From Marasmius tenuissimus (Eukaryota; Basidiomycota; Agaricomycetes; Agaricales; Marasmiaceae), in the NCBI GenBank assembly GCA_029532415.1, contig JAQOTA010000070.1, positions 620,001 to 684,000 on the forward strand: a DNA stretch of 64,000 nt, read 5' to 3'. The translations under genes and the position numbers were made by a program. Shown here one piece after another: positions 47,364 to 58,643 of the stretch; positions within the stretch are counted from its first letter, which is position 1, and every line of letters starts with the position of its first letter. Below the pieces are notes generated by a model. It did no database searches and was not told the DNA's origin. It was given only the letters and a program-made list of their open reading frames with translations.

Positions 47364-49511
47364 GGTACTCGTAGAGATCGTCAAAGGCGATAGTGGAGGA
47401 CTTGGGGGGCCTCTGATTGTTTGCGCTGGCTAAAGTACCCTTCGAACACACAGATACGATCTACTCAATTTTATCTGTAGCTCTTTCCGGGACGTAGCGA
47501 TCATTGTTCAGCGAGTGTGAGAAGTTTCAAGCAAGATTTGTACAAGCTCTAGGTTGAGATCTGGTTGAGATCTCAGAGCAAGGCTCTGTGGACGCTTGAG
47601 CAACAGGAAAAAGTCGGTAGTTAGCTTGCTCGTGGTAAGTAGTATTCCCACGCTTCATGCAGCTGGGGCCGAGATCTCTGATCGCTCCCGCATATGAATG
47701 TCATTGCTCATACCTATCCGCCATCTGGCACCTGCATGCATACCATCAGATTCATTGAGGTCCCATCCTTGACATGGCTTGGTTTGGGTCGCTTCCTGGC
47801 TCATCAATTTGCATGACGACCCAGGCTCAACGACAGCAGTTAGTTCTCGTTTTGTTTGCAATGAAAATGGGCAATGTCCGATAATTTGCATCTAAGCTAC
47901 TAGGTGTTTTACTACTCATCCTTTGGCTACAGACAATCCTCGGCCCTGAGTGCTTCGGCTTCCCATCTTTCAGACCTTGCCGGCCAGCCTACACGTCGAT
48001 GCAACAGTGGAACGATGATCCAACTCCAACGTTATGGGCCGTGGACGTTTTCCGGCTCAAAAACAACCTGAGTGCCTCTTCAGTCGCATTCTATTCGATT
48101 TATACACCATGCATAGTCCTTGACAGGCCTTCACATTCTCCACCAATCAAACCCAACTCGCCGCTTTTACTCGCCGTGTTGATTTGCTCTTTGCCATCAG
48201 GAGATTGTTAACGGTATACAGGAATTAGACATCCAAGAAATCCCGTTAGAGGGTACCTGGAAATCAGATTGCTGAGGAGGAACTTGGTGCACTCCGTCAA
48301 TCAGCGCGTGAATGGCTATGGTACTTGATCGGTCCGTGAATTTGTGTTGCTGCCGTCGAGTCACTTTAGTAGACTAAAAAGCATAATCTCTTAGCGAGTT
48401 CGCGAACGAATAGCTTCTGCTCGAGCTGTTCGGCGCTATGTGGGTCGAGTTTTACGCTCGCTAAAAGCAAGGCCAGCGAGATGGACGTTATTCGATTTCC
48501 ACGAACCCCATTACACACGTCTTCGCAGATGCCAATCCGATACCGCTGGCGGCCACCCTGATCAAAGGCCACCGACAGAGAGCTGGAGACGAACATGCTA
48601 GCCTAGCCTAGCATATCCGTCTTATTCTCCGAGCTGATGTCAAAGCCCCATTGCAGTATCACAATAGCCGAAATTGCATCCAGCTCCAACGAATACCAGG
48701 ATGAGATGGGTATAAGTATAACCTCCATGGGCGCTGAACCCTGCGAACGTTGACGGTACCAAGGTCGCTAGTTTTGGATGTTCGACGGGCAGGATATCGA
48801 CCAGACGCTGGCCGCTGGTGGAGAAGCCCGAGTAGCTGAATGGAGGGCGTTACATCGTGACACAGAACATATTGTGACTTGCCATTCACGCCCCGGCGCT
48901 GTCGTAGATGGCGGTGCACACTGCAACCTTATTCTCACCGCTTCAACCACGGATCTGTAAACATCGTGTACATCGTAGCTGCCACACTGTCTAACCTTGT
49001 CCCTCCTAATTATACTCAAGTCTTTCTCTTTCTGGTGATCATCAAGACTGAAAGATTTCGCATCCGCAACTCGGGAAGACGGGTAGAGGCGAACTGAGTA
49101 GTCATCGCGTCAGTCTCGGGCGTAATTGATAGCAAGGCGGTTTATGATCAAGGCCTATTGTGGTGAGCACCCTGTATTGTCAGTTGTGACTTGCAAATCT
49201 GCAAAGACCGTAGGGTACAAGGGCTAACTTGCGGAGATGTCGCGGTGATTAACTTAAAGGCCGGTCGATCGGTTGCAATACCAGACATACCATTGTTCTG
49301 ATGGGCGGCGTTCTGCATCACTCGAATCAAAGAGCTCCAGCTTCATGAACGTAGGTTAGGAAGCCATCCATCTTGAGGTGGGCTCCCGCTGTGATAAGGT
49401 TAGTAAACTTGTGAGAATTTTATATTACGAGCTACGCAACTCAGCTCTTTCATCTTTTATTCCTCCTACTGCTACCGGTTCCCCACCTACCGTGCCACTC
49501 CCGTCCCCAAG
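47364..49511. other. Divergent intergenic region between adenylating enzyme and MFS genes
   Basis: About 2.1 kb with no supported gene; short frames (for example 48366-48596 minus, 47999-48211 plus) have no motifs. A TATA-like tttatatta near 49418 precedes the MFS start by about 90 bp. Confidence 0.45.
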
Positions 49512-51583
49512 ATGTCCGAAGAGCGTCCCTCCCCTGCTCCAGCGACAACGCTCGAGAATGAAATCCACGCTAACGATGACGGCGGATACAAGACGTTGGC
49601 TCGCCTTCCCGGCCCTCAAAAGGGGGTTCTGCTCGTCATCTTCTGCCTCTCACAGTTTCTGGACACCTATGCGAACTCCGCTCTTTTTGCTGCTATACCA
49701 CCCATCGCTGTCGACCTGAATATCACCAACAGCGACTCGGTGTGGCTAATTAGTGGCTATCAGTTGACCTTTGCGTCTCTGCTACTCATTGTACGTTGTC
49801 GCTATCGCAACTCGGCCTCTCACGAAACTGACTGACGTTGACGTTGACGTTCTACAGTGTGGCCGAATCAGTGACTTGTACAATCCAAGTACGTGAAGTC
49901 ATTGTCAAAGCACCGTTCCGTCACTAGTAACTCATCGGGTGTCTCTAGAGATTGTCTTTCTCCTGGGTGCGACCGTCATGGGATCGTTCTCTCTCGGAGC
50001 GGGTTTCGTTCGCTCCCAGATCACACTCATCGTGCTGCGAGCGCTCATGGGAATTGGTCGGTCCCGATTCTGTCCTCAGTTTGACATGAGGCTGATTGCC
50101 AGTCGTGCAGGGGCCGCTTTGACTGTCCCCTCTGCCTTGTACATAATCATCCACATGTTTCCGGACCCGTCTTCTCAGTCGAAAGCTGTAGCAGCGTTTT
50201 CTGCCAGTGCAGCGATGGGGAATGGTAGGACTCTCACCGAAGAAGTCGTACGATCTGATTGTTGATCGCTTTCGCTCGTTCTCCGTGCTCACAGTCATCG
50301 GGTTGCTTATCGGTGCTATGATCGTCACGATCTCGTCGTGGCCGTGGGTGTTCTACTCGTTTGCAATCATTGCAGCCATCATCTTCGTCGGCGCTGCTGT
50401 CCTGGCGCCGTCACCTCGCCGAGAGCACGTTTCTGCGATCGAAAAGGCCAGAAGGTTCAAAAGACTAGATTTGTTCGGGGTGCTATTACTCACAGGTGAA
50501 CTACTTCTTGCGTGAGTCTCGAAAGGATTTCCTGACCACGAACACGTTCAACGACAGCGGGTCTGATTCTGTTCATCTTCGGCGTCACGACTGGCTCGGT
50601 GAACGGCTGGGACACTGCCCGGTGTCTGGCACCGTTGATCATATCGATCTTCTTGATCGTCGGATTCTTTCTTTGGGAAGCTCGCTTACCAGAAGACATG
50701 GCTGCTATGTGAGTGCCCCGAAATGCGAGCGTCCGACGAAGCAACTGAGTGGTTGCCTTGATTACCCTCACAGTCCCCCTAACCTCTGGAAGTTCACCAA
50801 CTTTGCGGTGCTTGTCCTATGTGGAGCTACGATGCCCTTCAACTGGTGGGGATGCGTGCAACTCTTATTTTCGTGGATCTGGCAGAACGTCTACGGGTGG
50901 TCTCCGATCTCAGTTGCCCTTCGATTGTGAGGTTCCATTGCTGTGGGGGTGGGTTCTGACTGACTGATCGCTCGTACCAAGTCTCCCGTTGGGCTTGCTT
51001 GGGTTCCCAGTCACAGCTGTCGCAAATGCGATGCAGCAGAATCTGCCGCTCAAGTGGGTCATTCTTACCGGTCAGGTCATCGGGATAGTGGGAACAGTTC
51101 TGCTTCCTTTCGCGGACGCACCGAACCACTACTGGCCATTTGCGTTCCCGGGGTTTGCCCTCGGTACCTCTGGAATGACGATCATCTTCGCGACGGTGAA
51201 GTGAGCATCCCTTACTGATTCGGACGATACTCCTAGCATACTGACCTAAACCCCCTCTTAGCATCGCTGTATTCGCGGTAACGCCGCCCGAGAAGGCTGG
51301 TGTCGTTGGATCGATATTCAACTGCTTCCTTCAGCTCGGTTGTGCGGCCGGGACAGCGATCGTTACGTCTATTCAAACGAGTGTGGACGACACGCATGGA
51401 GGACCTACAGCTTGGGAAGGCAGAGCTGCGGGACTCTGGTTCCTTTTCGCTCTTCTTGTGATCGATACGGTCTGTATTCTTTTCTTCATGAAGAACACGG
51501 TCGCTCCGACGAAGCAAGGTGGGAAAGCCAGCACGGTGGATAAGGAAATGTCCGGGTCTTCCTCGGATTTAGCCGAAAAATAG
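49512..51583 (+). CDS. Major facilitator superfamily transporter, 525 aa, 9 exons
   Basis: Exons: 49512-49790, 49858-49888, 49949-50056, 50111-50224, 50295-50495, 50558-50708, 50774-50926, 50982-51200, 51262-51583; total 1578 nt, all in phase. After a hydrophilic N-terminus (about 38 residues), alternating hydrophobic helices follow. Between helices 2 and 3 is CGRISDLYNPK, a version of the MFS G-x-x-x-D-R/K loop. Later parts include SSWPWVFYSFAIIAAI and GVVGSIFNCFLQLGCAAGT, as in the drug:proton antiporter (DHA) group; the size and helix count suggest the 14-helix DHA2 type. It probably exports the cluster product or a toxic intermediate across the plasma membrane. The acidic/polar tail ends SSSDLAEK. 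Confidence 0.9.
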
Positions 51584-52255
51584 GGTACACATTGTTGAAT
51601 CATGTCAAAGTATGCCTGTCTCGTACCAGTGTTCGGACGTGAATGATATTTATACACTTGCAATGTTTTCTTGTCACACGAACTCAATAGTATTGGAGTC
51701 AACAGCAAAACCCGGGGCACACGTTCCCAAGGTTCCTGTAGGTTCCTGTCCGCGCCGCTGAAGGGGTAGTAGAACATCAAAGCTATAAACAAGAACAGCC
51801 ATCAGAATCTCTCCCATTCACACGGGCAGAACTGGCCTTGCATAAATCATCCAACTGTCATCATATTCTCAAGAAGCTACCCTATCAAGAAATCTGATCA
51901 TCACACGAAGTTGAGCGCCTCAAACTGTGACCTTCGCTGCTCACATTCAAGGCCGCCATTACCGTTCAACGTTCGTGTCCAGTCCGACGGACGTGTCCAC
52001 ATGTGCAGTAACATCAGCTATATTGCCCGATGTGAGTTCATAATTCGGATCCTGGTCTCTGATATAGATGCCATATCAGTAACTTCTACGGAGATTGATT
52101 TATCAAATCATCTGTCCATCTTACGGCTTGCCGCTGACCGGCCGCCCATAAGGTTAGATCGAAAACGCGAATTTAAGCCCAAAGAGTATGCGACGATTTA
52201 GCAAGACTTCTTTCTACTTCTACTCTCATCGTTATCGTTCTTCAGCATCAGTAGT
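51584..52255. other. Intergenic region, MFS to hydrolase
   Basis: About 670 bp with no supported gene; it should hold the MFS terminator and the hydrolase promoter. Confidence 0.45.
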
Positions 52256-53541
52256 ATGGCGACGTTCACCCCTCACACTTATCGAGTTGTCGGCGACATC
52301 GACCTCTTCTTCACCGACAGCGGTCCTCCCCCCAACTCCACCGATTATACCACCCTCATCGTTCTTCACGGAAGCGCGTTCAATGGCCGTCAGTATTGTC
52401 CTGTCGGTCATTATCGCTCTCTTACTGACAAAACTTCGACCTTTAGACGGCTTCGAGCGGCTTCATGATCATGCTCACTCGTTGAACTTGCGAACCATTC
52501 TTTGGAATCGACGCGATTATCCTGGCTCCACCAGATACACCGACGCTGAGCTCGAAGATCTAGCCGAAGGCCGAAAGGTTTTCATGGACAGAATCGGACA
52601 GCAACTCGCAGACTTCATGGCACAGTTCATCGAGAAGGAAAACATTCCCCAAGCGGCTCCCGACTTCAAGTCAGGAGGTATTGTTCTCATGGGATGGTCG
52701 ATGGGCACCTCTAGCGCGATGGCGCTGTTCTCCGACCCAAAGCTTATTTCTCCTGAGGTCTACGGAGTACTGGAGAGATACGTCAGAGGCCTGGTCTTGG
52801 ACGGTGCGTATGCTCTCAACTTCAGAGGACGATGATCTGATGCACGCGACGCAGACTCTCCACACCTTTGCTTTGGATACGAAGTGCCCAAGGGAATCGA
52901 AGTGTACGATCCATGGACCGATCCAGACTGCAAGACACCAGAAGAGCTGTACCAGAACTTTGGGTTTTGGGTCAGCTCTTTCTACGACCACCGAGACTCG
53001 CAGAATGCAAACTTGGCCGACATGGACATGCGCAAGCGCACCGACGGCCCTACCGTCACAAAATGGTCCGAGGAAGAGTTTAACAAATACTACACTGCGG
53101 ATGCAGCAGTGCGCTCGGAGCTCAAGATGTAAGCCAACAAACCATACTGCTGACGTCTTTTCCCGTCTAATCTCTCCCTTTTCTAGGTATGTGGAACCAA
53201 TGCAGACTGTACTCAGAAACAACACGGAGCGGGTGTTTTACGACGAGCAACTGATCAAGAGTTACTTCCCGAAACTGAAGATCACGTTCGTCGTGGGTAC
53301 CAAGACTAACTGGCAGTGCTTGTGGGGTCCGACTGAGAGCACGAAGAGATATAAAGCGCATATCGGAGAAGGAAAGGCGGCCCGGCCAGTGAAGCTCTAC
53401 CAGATCGAGGGCGGAAACCACTTTGTGAGTGCGCTCCCGCTCTTCAGTCGCTCTAGTAGTCTAATCTGTTGTTAGGCCCATTGGGAAGTCCCGAAGACCT
53501 TACTCGAAAAGGCAGTGGCAGGTTCTAGCAGGTCCGATTAG
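52256..53541 (+). CDS. Alpha/beta hydrolase, 355 aa, 5 exons
   Basis: Exons: 52256-52388, 52447-52803, 52855-53128, 53187-53424, 53476-53541; total 1068 nt, all in phase. TTLIVLHGSAFNGHGFERL (about 33-52) is the strand-3 HG oxyanion region. GWSMG with Ser129 is the nucleophile elbow. GGNHFAHWEVP near 331-340 carries the catalytic His (333 or 336). A lid-like insertion lies between residues 165 and 270. The fold covers esterases, lipases, thioesterases and hydrolases that cut C-C bonds. Relatives occur in fungal metabolite clusters, for example next to toxin and polyketide genes. I see no secretion signal, so it is probably cytosolic. A plausible cluster role is hydrolysis or transfer of an acyl ester made from the adenylated acid, which is inference. 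Confidence 0.88.
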
Positions 53542-55851
53542 TGAGCTTTGTGGCCGGATGAGATTGTTACGGTTCGCCTACGTCCTCGTCCAATACGTTT
53601 GGCGTGTGTAAAAGTTCGTGTTGATAAATGTAACTTCGTTGATAGTGTTGAAGAGAAAACTTCGATTGGACATGTTGTAGTTCGCTGAAAACCCGAGTCG
53701 ATAGTTATCCCAAGGGGCAATATACACTGATATCACTGGTAACTAGAGTCCAGAGAGACCGGTCGCCTCCGTGAAACGCTTCCAGCGTTGCCGGTTCGTG
53801 TTCACCCATGTACGAAAGGCTGGCTCTCAGACACTCATGTGTGCGGGCAGAACGTTCCGGCCGCAGCCAGAAGTTTACCGGTAAGCCCCGGCCGGGCGAA
53901 CGTCACTGTTGTATCGATGAAATTAACTACTTACGTACTAACGCTGTCTAACCACGACGCTTTCACCAAGCTTTGACGTCTTGACACCCACTTGATCTTG
54001 ATCAATATTTCTTCACAACGTACCCGATCGCTTCAAAGTTTCAGTTTTGTCGTCTTTGCTGTCCTCAAGTCACAAGTGGACTGCTATGAGTCGTACGTTT
54101 TTTGTTTTTGTTTTTGTTTTCCTTTTTTCTTTTTTTGTCTGTTGACTTTTTTACATGTCTTAACGCCCGAAATGACTTTGGAGTTGAATACCGAATATTG
54201 AATCATGACGGTATACCGTATCAGGTTTCAAAATAGGAGTCGCCGCTCAGTTGAATCGATGATCCTCGGTCCATAGATGGTTCAATTGTGAAGTTGCAAC
54301 GTGGAACCAGCGCTGGCTCGCCGCGAGGTCATCAAGAGGTACCCATATCAGGTCCCCTGCTTCCCGCTCTGGCTGTGACTCTCCTGAGTCCTGAGCGCAG
54401 ATAGAAGGAACCCTAAAGGACTGGACTGGATGGCATCAGAACCCGCAGCATGGACCCAGGACAATCCCGATTTCTTTCTATTCTTTCTATTCATACGTGG
54501 CCCTACAGAGCTAACTATTGGTACGGCCGGGATTACTAAAGCCAAAGACCTCTCATGCTTGTCCAGCCAATGTGGTGGGCAGCTGATTACAAAGCTTTCC
54601 TTCTGGTTATGTTGCCGAGGACATTCGTGTCAAGAGGGACATGGATAAATGATGAGGTAGGTCCCCGTAACGTTCAGATGTTCAACTTTCAAGCTTTGCT
54701 TTGCCCCAACATCTCTTCGTGAACCAGTTCGACCCCACTTCCACCGGCGTTCTAAAATAGAGCGAAAATCCCTCAGAGTTCTAGGCCAAGCACCGAGGAT
54801 CCCAATCTCGGAAAAGTGGGACAGGCGTGAGAGCATGAAATAGCGATAAACTTTAATCATGACTGGGGAAAAGTTTCACGTGAATCTACTCTTTTTGTAG
54901 AGCGGTGCTGATTAATCTTCTGGTAGCTTGACATCCGTCTTCGAGGCCGCTCAGACCCTCCTTGGTTGACATATTACGTCTCGATCTTGACTTTCATGGT
55001 AAGTCCGATAATGCATCGGAGGCTCTGGGATACAACGACGCATGTGCAGAGAATTTCGCGCCCTGTTAATCATCAAGTTGACGCACAGGATCAGCAATTT
55101 GAACGATATAGGAACAAGTGGGATAGCCCCCGTTTCTCACTTTATCTGCGTCTCGTTTCTAGTACTACCGTTAACGGTGGCTCCATACTCACGCGCACGG
55201 CGTCGCCACCCCCTTCTCCAGATGTTCATTAATCGATGATACATTCCCGAACACCGTCTAGTACGCAAACACTACAGATGGCTACCTAATCTTCTGATGA
55301 TCACCACACAAATCAGTAGGTGGCGACGTGATCGTTCCCGCCATTATCTCTGTGGTAGGAGGCGATGTGGGTATGTGCTCTCTTTGTGACCGTCAGTTGA
55401 GATCATTTCACGTCTGCGGTTCCTTCTTACCCTGATTGTCGGCGACAACTCCGATACCCACGCCGCCACCCCCTTCTCCAGATGTTAATCATCGACGTTG
55501 CTACATCCTATTCGAGCCCCAGTGATAGACAACTGTAGGTGGACGTCTATCCTTGGGCTGATCAACAACGGGTGGCACAGTGATCGCTTTCGGATGCTCT
55601 TCATAGCCTCCGCAATTGAACGTTCCATGTGGACACGACGCGCACCGAAACCTCGACGACCAAGATTCATAGCCTTTCCCTGTGAATGTGTCCCGTCATG
55701 TTCCTTCCTCCATATTAGTCCACACGATCCCGATTCAGATCACACAATGTACGGTGCTACGATATTCCTGTACTTGGGCTCCACGCTGAGTTGCTGCTAG
55801 TGTCTGGAACAATAGCTATCGTAGAACAGCCTATCCCTCTTGTAGTGCTGA
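53542..55851. other. Intergenic region, hydrolase to P450, with a short direct repeat
   Basis: About 2.3 kb with no supported gene. It contains a T-rich tract at 54098-54136 and a 23-nt exact direct repeat (55204-55226 and 55464-55486) inside a longer, diverged similarity. Confidence 0.45.
55204..55486. repeat. Diverged direct repeat
   Basis: The string cgccacccccttctccagatgtt-type sequence occurs at 55204-55226 and 55464-55486, 260 bp apart. Flanks of both copies share weaker similarity (GTAGGTGG... and TGATCG... blocks), suggesting an old tandem duplication of about 260 bp. Confidence 0.5.
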
Positions 55852-58643
55852 ATGGCTTTTAAGGTTCGCACCTCTGCCATTTCAATGTGTCGCGCGCATC
55901 CATTTCGTTTCCAAGTTTCCGCCATGGCTTGGGGTCTCTACCTGGTCTGGCAAGTCATCCTCACGCTTTGTGTCACCTGCGCCATCCGGAGCTTCTCAAG
56001 GCGATGGGTAGCTCGACGGGCACTGAACAAGATCCCTGGACCCCGCCCATCATCTTGGATCAAAGGTAGACTTCTGCATCTCGGCTGGTGAGACAACATT
56101 CTGACGAAGTGCGTGTAGGAAGTTTCAATGACATTTTTGGACCTGATGGATGGGACTTTCATGCCATGATGAGAACAAAATGTACGTTATTCGGACTCTA
56201 CTCCAAGTTCTCGGCTGAAACCTTGTAAGATGGTCCGACCTCCACGTTCAGTAGTGTGCTTGGGGTCAGTCACGGTTCCTACCTCTCCATTTCCGCCGCT
56301 CATCTTGTGATAGGAGAAATATATTTATACCTTTGATGCTAAGGCAATGCATCACATCCTGGTCAAAGTAGATTGGGCTCCATTTTCTGCCGCCATATGC
56401 TGAGTCTCTTGACGGCCTACTAGGAACAGTCAATTTTTGAGGAACAGCCGGTTTTCATCGCGTTAGTGGCGTCAAAGCTATCGCCCTCTTATTTTACTCA
56501 TCCATCCCGGACAGAACGAACAAGCTGGTCTTTGGCGATGGCTTGCTCTCGACATTGGGAGATCACCATCGCAAGCAACGGAAGATGCTCAACCCACTAT
56601 TCTCTATCGCCCACATGAGAAACATGGGTGAGTTTGCTGCACGGTTTTGGATCTCTATTTTTTACCTTATCGTGTGTACTCACATTCGCTTCTATGCGCG
56701 CCCGGGACGATGATCAGTGCCGATATTCCACGATATTGCAAAGAAGGTATTGCCATTTAGCTTGGTACCCGAGCGAGAAAGTGATCAGAGCTCTTACTCG
56801 GTACCCCACTTCACTAGCTACGATCCACAATAGCGAAGAAGGTTTCTAACCGAGCACAAGAGGTTCGTTTCCTCTCGCCGATAGACTCCGCTTCCTGTCT
56901 TTGACTGTTCCGCGTATTTTAGCTTGACATGCTGTCCTGGATGTCTAGGACTGCTCTTGAGCTGATCGGACAAGCTGGACTCGGCTACTCCTTTGATTCT
57001 CTCACGGACGAGGGTTCTGCCCATCCATACGCAGCGGCGATGAAGGAAGTAATGTACGTTCTGATTTCTGGGTCCGACACGAGAAGGACAAATTCTCAGT
57101 CTTTTTAGGCCCCTTATCGGGCGTACCTTATGGGCGAGAGTCTACTTTCTCCACCCCTTTGTCGGGGTGTTCTCCCCACGAATACTTCGCATTTTTGCCA
57201 CTTATCTCCCGATAGCACCCTTACAACGCGGTAAAGAGCTGTCAGACTACATGTGGAGCGTGTCGACGGAGATCTACTACGGTAAACTGCGGGCTCTGGA
57301 CGAAGGTGACAATGCCGTCTGCGGGCAAGTTGGAAAGGGAAAGGACATTATCGGCGTTTTGAGTGAGTTCCAGTGTTTCTCACGTGGGTTTTCCTGACCC
57401 GAATTCTAGTGAAGGAGTACAAGAAGGCGTCTGATCATGACAACCTTGACGAACTTGAGCTCATTGGGCAGGTAAGTAAATTGATCTCGCATTCGTCGTC
57501 ATTCCGTTTTTTCTCAAGCTCGCTCTACTGGGATAGATGTCGTGCGTTTGCTTCCGTTCCCTTCTATTATTTTGTTTCTCCGTTAAAGGTTCAATGGAGC
57601 TGTTAGGACGCTCATATTTGCTGCAACGGATACCACATCGGTACGTTCTCTTTCCTCATAGATATAGCACAGGTTGCTCAAACTTTCATCGAAGAACGCT
57701 TTATCGAGGATAATTCATTTGCTATCTCAGCACCTGGACGTTCAAACTAAGCTTCGTGAGGAGATACGCGCCGCCCGAATTGCCCAAGAAGGGAAGGATA
57801 TCCCTTACGACGAGCTAGTATGTCTGCCGCTTCTGGATGCGATCTGTAGGGAGACACTTCGCTTGTAAGTTCATCTCTCTCATGAGGTGACCACATCAGA
57901 GGTCTAATTTCTCCTGCATGAAAGATATGCACCTATTCCGCGAGTGTTGCGAATGTAAGTCCCCTCTATATACTTTTCATCTATCTCTATTGCCCTGACG
58001 CGTCATCCAGGGCGAAGAAAGATACTGTCGTCCCCCTTAGCACCCCCGTCAGGTGTACCGATGGCTCGCTCGTCAGCGAAATTTTGGTACCAGCAAACAC
58101 TAACGTTTATATATCTATCCTCAACTCGAATCGCAACATTGATCTCTGGGGTCCCGATGCGTTGGAATGGAAGCCAGAACGATGGCTATCTCCACTCCCA
58201 TCAGCCATCTGCGACGCGAGGATTCCAGGCGTCTACTCCCATCTGTACGTCGAGATCTTTTATGACTGCTACTTCTGGTATCTTGACTGTACATTGCACT
58301 CAGGATGACGTTCATCGGCGGCGGGCGCTCATGCATGTTCGTAACTCCCGAGTTATTTGATTCTTCCTCTCGAGACTGACTTAATTCTCCTGCGCAACAT
58401 TTCTAGTGGTTTCAAATTTTCCCAGTTGGAAATGAGTATGTTCACGACTTGTTTACTGATACTCAAACTCACACAAGGAATTCAGAGGTAGTGCTCTACC
58501 ATCTGGTGGAAATGTTTGAATTCGCGCCCTCGGGGAAAGAGATATACTGGGAGAACAATGTCATCGCCAACCCGACTGTGAAGACGGAGCGGGGGCATTT
58601 CCAAATGCCCCTTAAGGTCAGCCTAGCAAGTCAAGACGTCTGA
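55852..58643 (+). CDS. Cytochrome P450 monooxygenase, 568 aa, 19 exons
   Basis: Exons: 55852-56065, 56119-56181, 56230-56264, 56314-56367, 56424-56461, 56515-56627, 56718-56746, 56842-56862, 56923-57053, 57109-57362, 57410-57471, 57537-57541, 57607-57640, 57695-57864, 57925-57954, 58011-58244, 58304-58336, 58407-58435, 58486-58643; total 1707 nt, all in phase. An N-terminal membrane anchor (MAWGLYLVWQVILTLCV) precedes the Pro-rich hinge IPGPRP. The I-helix reads STLIFAATDTTS (340-351), the K-helix ETLR is at 404-407, PERW at 473-476, and the haem loop FIGGGRSCIG has Cys506. It should be an ER-bound, reductase-dependent oxidase. The true start may be the ATG at 55924. Exon 12 is only 5 nt, and the acceptor of intron 7 (56841) is ambiguous by one codon. 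Confidence 0.9.
57537..57541 (+). other. 5-nt micro-exon of the P450 gene
   Basis: ATGTC is bounded by TAG and GTGCGT, between two 65-nt introns. It supplies Met and two bases of Ser in the I-helix (Q-MS-TLIFAATDTTS). Skipping it puts the next exon out of frame. Confidence 0.7.

Noticed and set aside
50490..51321. Minus-strand frames inside the MFS gene
   Set aside because: They overlap validated plus-strand exons; antisense shadows.
52671..53225. Minus-strand 184-codon frame over the hydrolase gene
   Set aside because: It is antisense to exons carrying GWSMG and the rest of the hydrolase fold.
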